Of a DNA stretch of 7,623 nucleotides, positions 6,149 through 7,623 are shown one piece after another. This stretch comes from CAYSLZ01 sp964468355. Its GTDB lineage: Bacteria > Patescibacteriota > Microgenomatia > UBA12405 > JAHJSD01. Position numbers and translations under genes: made by a program. The stretch spans positions 1 to 7,623 of the forward strand of contig CAYXSV010000009.1 of NCBI GenBank assembly GCA_964468355.1. Reading direction: 5' to 3'. Below the pieces are notes generated by a model. That model saw only the letters and a program-made list of their open reading frames with translations. It had not been told where the DNA came from and did no database searches. Every line of letters starts with the position of its first letter. Position 1 is the stretch's first letter.

Positions 6149-6736
6149 ATGTTTTTATCAATTATCATAATTTTAGCCGCTGTTTCAGTCCATGAATTTG
6201 CCCACGCCTGGGCATCTGATTATTTAGGTGATCCTACTGCAAAACTTGAGGGAAGATTAACCCTAAATCCTCTCGCCCATCTTGACCCGATTGGAACATT
6301 AACCTTAATCCTTTTCGGCTTCGGCTGGGGAAAACCGGTGCCGGTTGACAGCTACAACCTTAAAAATCCACGCCGCGACGAGGCCTTGATTTCTCTCGCC
6401 GGCCCCCTATCCAACATTCTCCTCGCTGTCTTTTTCGGAATTATATTCAGATTTTTACCCCAATTACAAATTACTAATTACCAGTTACTAATCAATTTTC
6501 TAGCCATTAACCTTGGTCTAGCCTATTTTAACCTTCTCCCTTTACCGCCTTTAGACGGCAGTAAAATACTTTTTGGTATTCTTCCCTACCAAGCAGCAAA
6601 TGAAGCCGAAGAAACTTTGTCCGAATACGGTATAGTTCTTCTACTAATGCTTTTTATTCCTATTTTCAACGGCAGAAGTTTAATCGACCTTATCCTCGGC
6701 CCGCTGGTCCAGATTTCTATAAACCTACTAATATAA
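6149..6736 (+). CDS. M50-family site-2-type intramembrane zinc metalloprotease
   Basis: This is a membrane-embedded protease of the compact site-2 (S2P) type, which cuts substrates within or near the membrane. It has 195 residues. The zinc-binding HEFAH motif is at 15-19 in the first membrane segment, and the second ligand motif N128-x-x-P-x-P-P-L-D136-G is at 128-137. Four to five hydrophobic segments are seen (about 1-20, 46-60, 80-103, 113-130, 160-173). It has no PDZ domain, unlike RseP. A tandem 7-bp repeat (6462-6489) encodes about residues 105-114 (QLQITNYQLL), between two membrane segments. It is a single-gene unit, divergent from rpmB and followed by a long gap. The substrate is unknown. 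Confidence 0.93.
   Translation: MFLSIIIILAAVSVHEFAHAWASDYLGDPTAKLEGRLTLNPLAHLDPIGTLTLILFGFGWGKPVPVDSYNLKNPRRDEALISLAGPLSNILLAVFFGIIFRFLPQLQITNYQLLINFLAINLGLAYFNLLPLPPLDGSKILFGILPYQAANEAEETLSEYGIVLLLMLFIPIFNGRSLIDLILGPLVQISINLLI
6462..6489. repeat. Tandem 7-bp repeat (AATTACn) x4 inside the protease gene
   Basis: Units AATTACA, AATTACT, AATTACC, AGTTACT. The tract encodes about residues 105-114 in the loop between two membrane segments, well away from both zinc-binding motifs, so it is probably tolerated as a neutral insertion. Confidence 0.8.
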
Positions 6737-6822
6737 AAAATAAGTAAATGTCATTTTAAGCATGCCAAAACAAGTAAAAAATAAAGCATTACTTTGAAGT
6801 CTTTTGACTACCTTTGCTGGGC

Positions 6823-6852
6823 TTGACAATCATCCTTAAAAACATTTACAAT
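6823..6852 (+). promoter_or_regulatory. Strong sigma-70-type promoter
   Basis: TTGACA (6823-6828, perfect -35), an 18-nt spacer, then TACAAT (6847-6852, five of six -10 bases). Transcription would start near 6859. No protein start with a ribosome-binding site follows closely, which favours an RNA product or read-through into the tRNA locus. Confidence 0.65.
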
Positions 6853-7076
6853 TATATTGTCCCGTTGGGGAGCATATTAACAATTAGGCATGAGCTTTTC
6901 CTCCACAAGTACCTGAAGGGAGGACGGCGTTCTCTGTTGACTTACAATGTCATCAGGGACAGTCCACCCACTTTGATATTTCGGGGAAAATCGTTGCCTA
7001 TTTGATGCCTCAGCGGGATTTCACTACTTACTTCAAAGCCTACAAAGTGACAATGCAACAGAGATACAAGTTAAAA

Positions 7077-7123
7077 AACCTGCAAGGTTGCCGAATGGCA
7101 TCCTTGGAGGTTGAGGAATTGGC
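7077..7123. repeat. Degenerate double-palindrome element, family 2, before the tRNA locus
   Basis: AACCTGCAAGGTT (7077-7089), a 10-bp spacer containing GAAT, then ATCCTTGGAGGTT (7100-7112): the same 13+10+13 layout as 4571-4606. Read as a direct repeat, 7077-7099 and 7100-7123 are two copies of a 23-24-bp unit with about 17 matches. The -35 box of the tRNA promoter (7119-7124) overlaps its right end. Confidence 0.6.
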
Positions 7124-7148
7124 AAAAAGGCCGTTCAATAGTTATAAT
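7119..7148 (+). promoter_or_regulatory. Promoter of the tRNA-Thr locus
   Basis: TTGGCA (7119-7124), an 18-nt spacer and a perfect TATAAT (7143-7148). The predicted start of transcription (about 7155) is within 3 nt of the first base of the outer tRNA (7158). The promoter is thus placed to start a transcript exactly at the outer tRNA and not at the inner one, which supports the outer 5' part being a real, expressed tRNA end. Confidence 0.75.
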
Positions 7149-7179
7149 ATAAATATCGCCTGGATAGCTCAGTGGCAGA

Positions 7180-7293
7180 CCTGCCCGCTAGTCGCCTGGC
7201 GCCGATGTAGCTCAATGGTAGAGCAACCCCTTTGTAAGGGGTAGGTTGGAGGTTCAATTCCTCTCATCGGCTCCAAGCGCCTGGCAAGGCGGG
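7180..7293 (+). other. 114-nt insertion carrying the inner tRNA
   Basis: It consists of a 21-nt left flank (7180-7200), the 75-nt inner tRNA (7201-7275) and an 18-nt right flank (7276-7293). The flanks contain a direct repeat, CGCCTGGC, at 7193-7200 and 7278-7285; the same CGCCTGG also starts the outer tRNA (7157-7163). CCCGC (7184-7188) can pair with GCGGG (7289-7293), bringing the two ends together, and CGCCT/AGGCG (7278-7282/7287-7291) can form a local hairpin with loop GGCA. It is far too short for a group I intron and has no such core. Bacteria lack the archaeal tRNA-splicing endonuclease. Confidence 0.65.
7201..7275 (+). tRNA. Inner tRNA-Thr(UGU), complete
   Basis: All arms are intact. 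The acceptor stem GCCGATG pairs 7/7 with CATCGGC (7265-7271). The D-stem is GCTC/GAGC with loop AATGGTA. The anticodon stem ACCCC/GGGGT encloses loop TTTGTAA (7231-7237), anticodon UGU for threonine codon ACA. The T-stem GGAGG/CCTCT has one terminal G-U pair, with loop TTCAATT. The discriminator is U and CCA is encoded (7273-7275). G1-C72 and C2-G71 fit threonine identity. It has no promoter of its own; it lies inside the D-arm of the outer tRNA and must come from the same transcript. Confidence 0.95.
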
Positions 7294-7355
7294 GCAATCG
7301 CTTTGTAAGCGATAGGTCGTCGGTTCAAATCCGACTCCAGGCTCCATTTTTATGT

Positions 7356-7369
7356 TATAATCACTAACT
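7356..7369 (+). promoter_or_regulatory. Possible -10 box for rpmG, near-leaderless
   Basis: A perfect TATAAT at 7356-7361 ends 8 nt before the rpmG ATG at 7370, so any transcript from it would begin at or next to the start codon. There is no Shine-Dalgarno between the tRNA 3' end and the ATG, and no good -35. The alternative is co-transcription with the tRNAs, released by processing at the CCA end. Confidence 0.4.
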
Positions 7370-7540
7370 ATGGCAAAATCAATTAGACATCAAGTCGGTT
7401 TAGAATGTTCCAAATGCGGCGAGTTCAACTATATAACTGAAAAAAACAAGCAGACCGTAGAGGGAAAACTGAAAGTAAAAAAATACTGCCGTCATTGCCG
7501 AAATCACACAGAACATAAGGAAAAAGCGAAGTTGAAATAA
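7370..7540 (+). CDS. rpmG: Ribosomal protein L33 (bL33), zinc-ribbon form
   Basis: The gene encodes a small protein of the large ribosomal subunit. The product has 56 residues (MAKSIRHQVGLECSKCGEFN at the start, KYCRHCRNHTEHKEKAKLK at the end). Two CxxC pairs, C13/C16 and C40/C43, identify the zinc-binding version, and the YCRHC-RNHTEHKE segment is the typical L33 C-terminus. It begins 23 nt after the outer tRNA CCA. tRNA next to rpmG and then secE-nusG is a common bacterial order, which supports both this call and the weak secE suggestion downstream. The stop codon lies within a hairpin (7526-7546). Confidence 0.95.
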   Translation: MAKSIRHQVGLECSKCGEFNYITEKNKQTVEGKLKVKKYCRHCRNHTEHKEKAKLK

Positions 7541-7546
7541 CTTCGC
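7526..7546. repeat. Hairpin across the rpmG stop codon
   Basis: GCGAAGTT (7526-7533), a 5-nt loop, then AACTTCGC (7539-7546): eight perfect pairs. The TAA stop is at 7538-7540. No T-run follows, so it is not a standard intrinsic terminator. A degenerate 7-bp tract begins at 7548, making this the third palindrome-plus-heptamer pair in the window. Confidence 0.7.
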
Positions 7547-7547
7547 G

Positions 7548-7575
7548 CTTAATGCCTAATGCTGAAGGCTTAAGG
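7548..7575. repeat. Degenerate tandem 7-bp repeat x4 after rpmG
   Basis: Units CTTAATG, CCTAATG, CTGAAGG, CTTAAGG. Adjacent units differ at one to three positions. The tract fills most of the 45-bp gap between rpmG and the next start codon. Confidence 0.6.
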
Positions 7576-7585
7576 CCAAGAAAAT

Positions 7586-7623
7586 ATGAAAGAAAAAAAT
7601 CAGGGATTTAGATTCAGGAATTT
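7586..7623 (+). CDS. Start of a gene cut by the window edge; possibly secE
   Basis: An ATG at 7586 opens a frame that stays open to the edge and encodes MKEKNQGFRFRN. Twelve residues are too few to identify a family. The basic, polar start directly after rpmG is compatible with SecE, the small translocase subunit commonly found in the order rpmG-secE-nusG. This is a call from position only. Confidence 0.35.
   Translation, partial: MKEKNQGFRFRN

Larger units (their letters stand above)
6737..7157 (+). other. 421-bp gene-poor region; possible structured RNA or tRNA leader in its middle
   Basis: No convincing protein is encoded here: the open frames are short, lack family motifs and one runs into the tRNAs. 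A strong promoter (6823-6852) points right. Bases 6891-7000 are about 48% G+C by hand count, richer than the flanks. Small hairpins can be drawn: TCCTCC (6899-6904) with GGAGGA (6919-6924), and TGAC (6938-6941) with GTCA (6949-6952). CTTTGA (6971-6976) can pair with TCAAAG (7033-7038). A double-palindrome element (7077-7112) and the tRNA promoter follow. It could be an unassigned small RNA, a long leader of the tRNA transcript, or a decayed mobile gene. I could not match it to RNase P, SRP RNA, tmRNA or 6S RNA. Confidence 0.35.
7158..7346 (+). tRNA. Outer tRNA-Thr(UGU), interrupted in the D-arm by a second tRNA
   Basis: Part 1 is 7158-7179 and part 2 is 7294-7346. Joined, they give a 75-nt cloverleaf with encoded CCA. 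The acceptor stem GCCTGGA (7158-7164) pairs 7/7 with TCCAGGC (7336-7342). The D-stem GCTC (7167-7170) pairs with GAGC, made by joining GA (7178-7179) to GC (7294-7295). The D-loop AGTGGCA holds the conserved GG. The anticodon stem ATCGC/GCGAT encloses loop TTTGTAA (7302-7308), anticodon UGU. The T-stem GTCGG/CCGAC is perfect with loop TTCAAAT. The discriminator is U, then CCA (7344-7346). Without joining, GGGC (7292-7295) can still pair with GCTC using one G-U, leaving a giant D-loop. Whether the RNA is spliced, works as two pieces, or is dead cannot be decided from sequence. Confidence 0.7.

Noticed and set aside
6814..7005. 63-codon open frame after the protease gene
   Set aside because: It overlaps the strong promoter, and its product matches no family I recognise.
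7051..7066. GCAACAGAGA-type segment resembling part of RNase P RNA
   Set aside because: A short match only; the universal core segments of RNase P RNA are not found at the right spacing.
6737..7157. Remnant of an insertion sequence
   Set aside because: No terminal inverted repeats, target duplication or recognisable transposase motifs were seen; it remains a weak alternative to a structured RNA.
7002..7244. Open frame of about 80 codons running from the gap into the tRNA locus
   Set aside because: It starts with TTG, has no family motif or ribosome-binding site, and its last third is read through the tRNA promoter and both tRNAs.
7180..7293. Group I intron in a tRNA
   Set aside because: The insert is 114 nt, most of it a complete tRNA, with no group I core; the site is the D-arm and not the anticodon loop.

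Overview
The window most likely comes from a Candidate Phyla Radiation (Patescibacteria) genome, probably of the Microgenomates or Parcubacteria type. This is inferred from gene style, not from a marker tree. The evidence is an AT-rich sequence, very tight packing with ATGA gene overlaps, an actin-like MreB cell-shape operon, an O-antigen-ligase/TPR fusion, and zinc-ribbon forms of ribosomal proteins L28 and L33. Several genes also have a TATAAT-like box only 8-12 nt before the ATG, so their leaders must be very short or absent. TGA is used as a true stop (mreB, rpmB), which argues against the recoded Absconditabacteria/Gracilibacteria lineages.

Layout. Bases 1-3210 (minus strand) hold a rod-shape operon read mreB -> mreC -> PBP2. 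The PBP2 gene runs off the left edge and there is no mreD between mreC and PBP2. A 37-nt divergent gap leads to a plus-strand gene (3248-5206) for a multi-membrane-spanning O-antigen ligase/polymerase-like protein with C-terminal TPR repeats. Convergent to it is rpmB-def on the minus strand (ribosomal protein L28, peptide deformylase; 6047-5236, ATGA overlap). After a repeat-filled gap comes a plus-strand M50 site-2 protease (6149-6736). A stretch of about 420 bases without a convincing gene follows; it has a strong promoter and a GC-richer, possibly structured segment. The window ends with a tRNA-Thr locus, rpmG (L33), and the first codons of a gene that by position may be secE.

Two features stand out. 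(1) The tRNA locus is nested. A complete tRNA-Thr(UGU) with encoded CCA (7201-7275) lies inside the D-arm of a second tRNA-Thr(UGU), whose two parts (7158-7179 and 7294-7346) join into a perfect 75-nt cloverleaf when the 114-nt insert is removed. (2) Small repeats pepper both genes and gaps. One palindrome family begins GTAGGGACA. A second is a double palindrome with 13-bp arms of the form nACCTnnnAGGTn separated by 10-11 bp, usually containing GAATTC. There are also several different tandem tracts of 7-bp units, each 3-4 copies long. Many sit in frame inside the ligase, protease, PBP2 and deformylase genes and add short peptide segments. Three times a palindrome is followed within 1-6 nt by a 7-bp tract, suggesting a compound element.

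Together the genes serve envelope growth (MreB/MreC/PBP2), surface glycan assembly (ligase), membrane proteolysis (M50) and translation (L28, deformylase, tRNA-Thr, L33).
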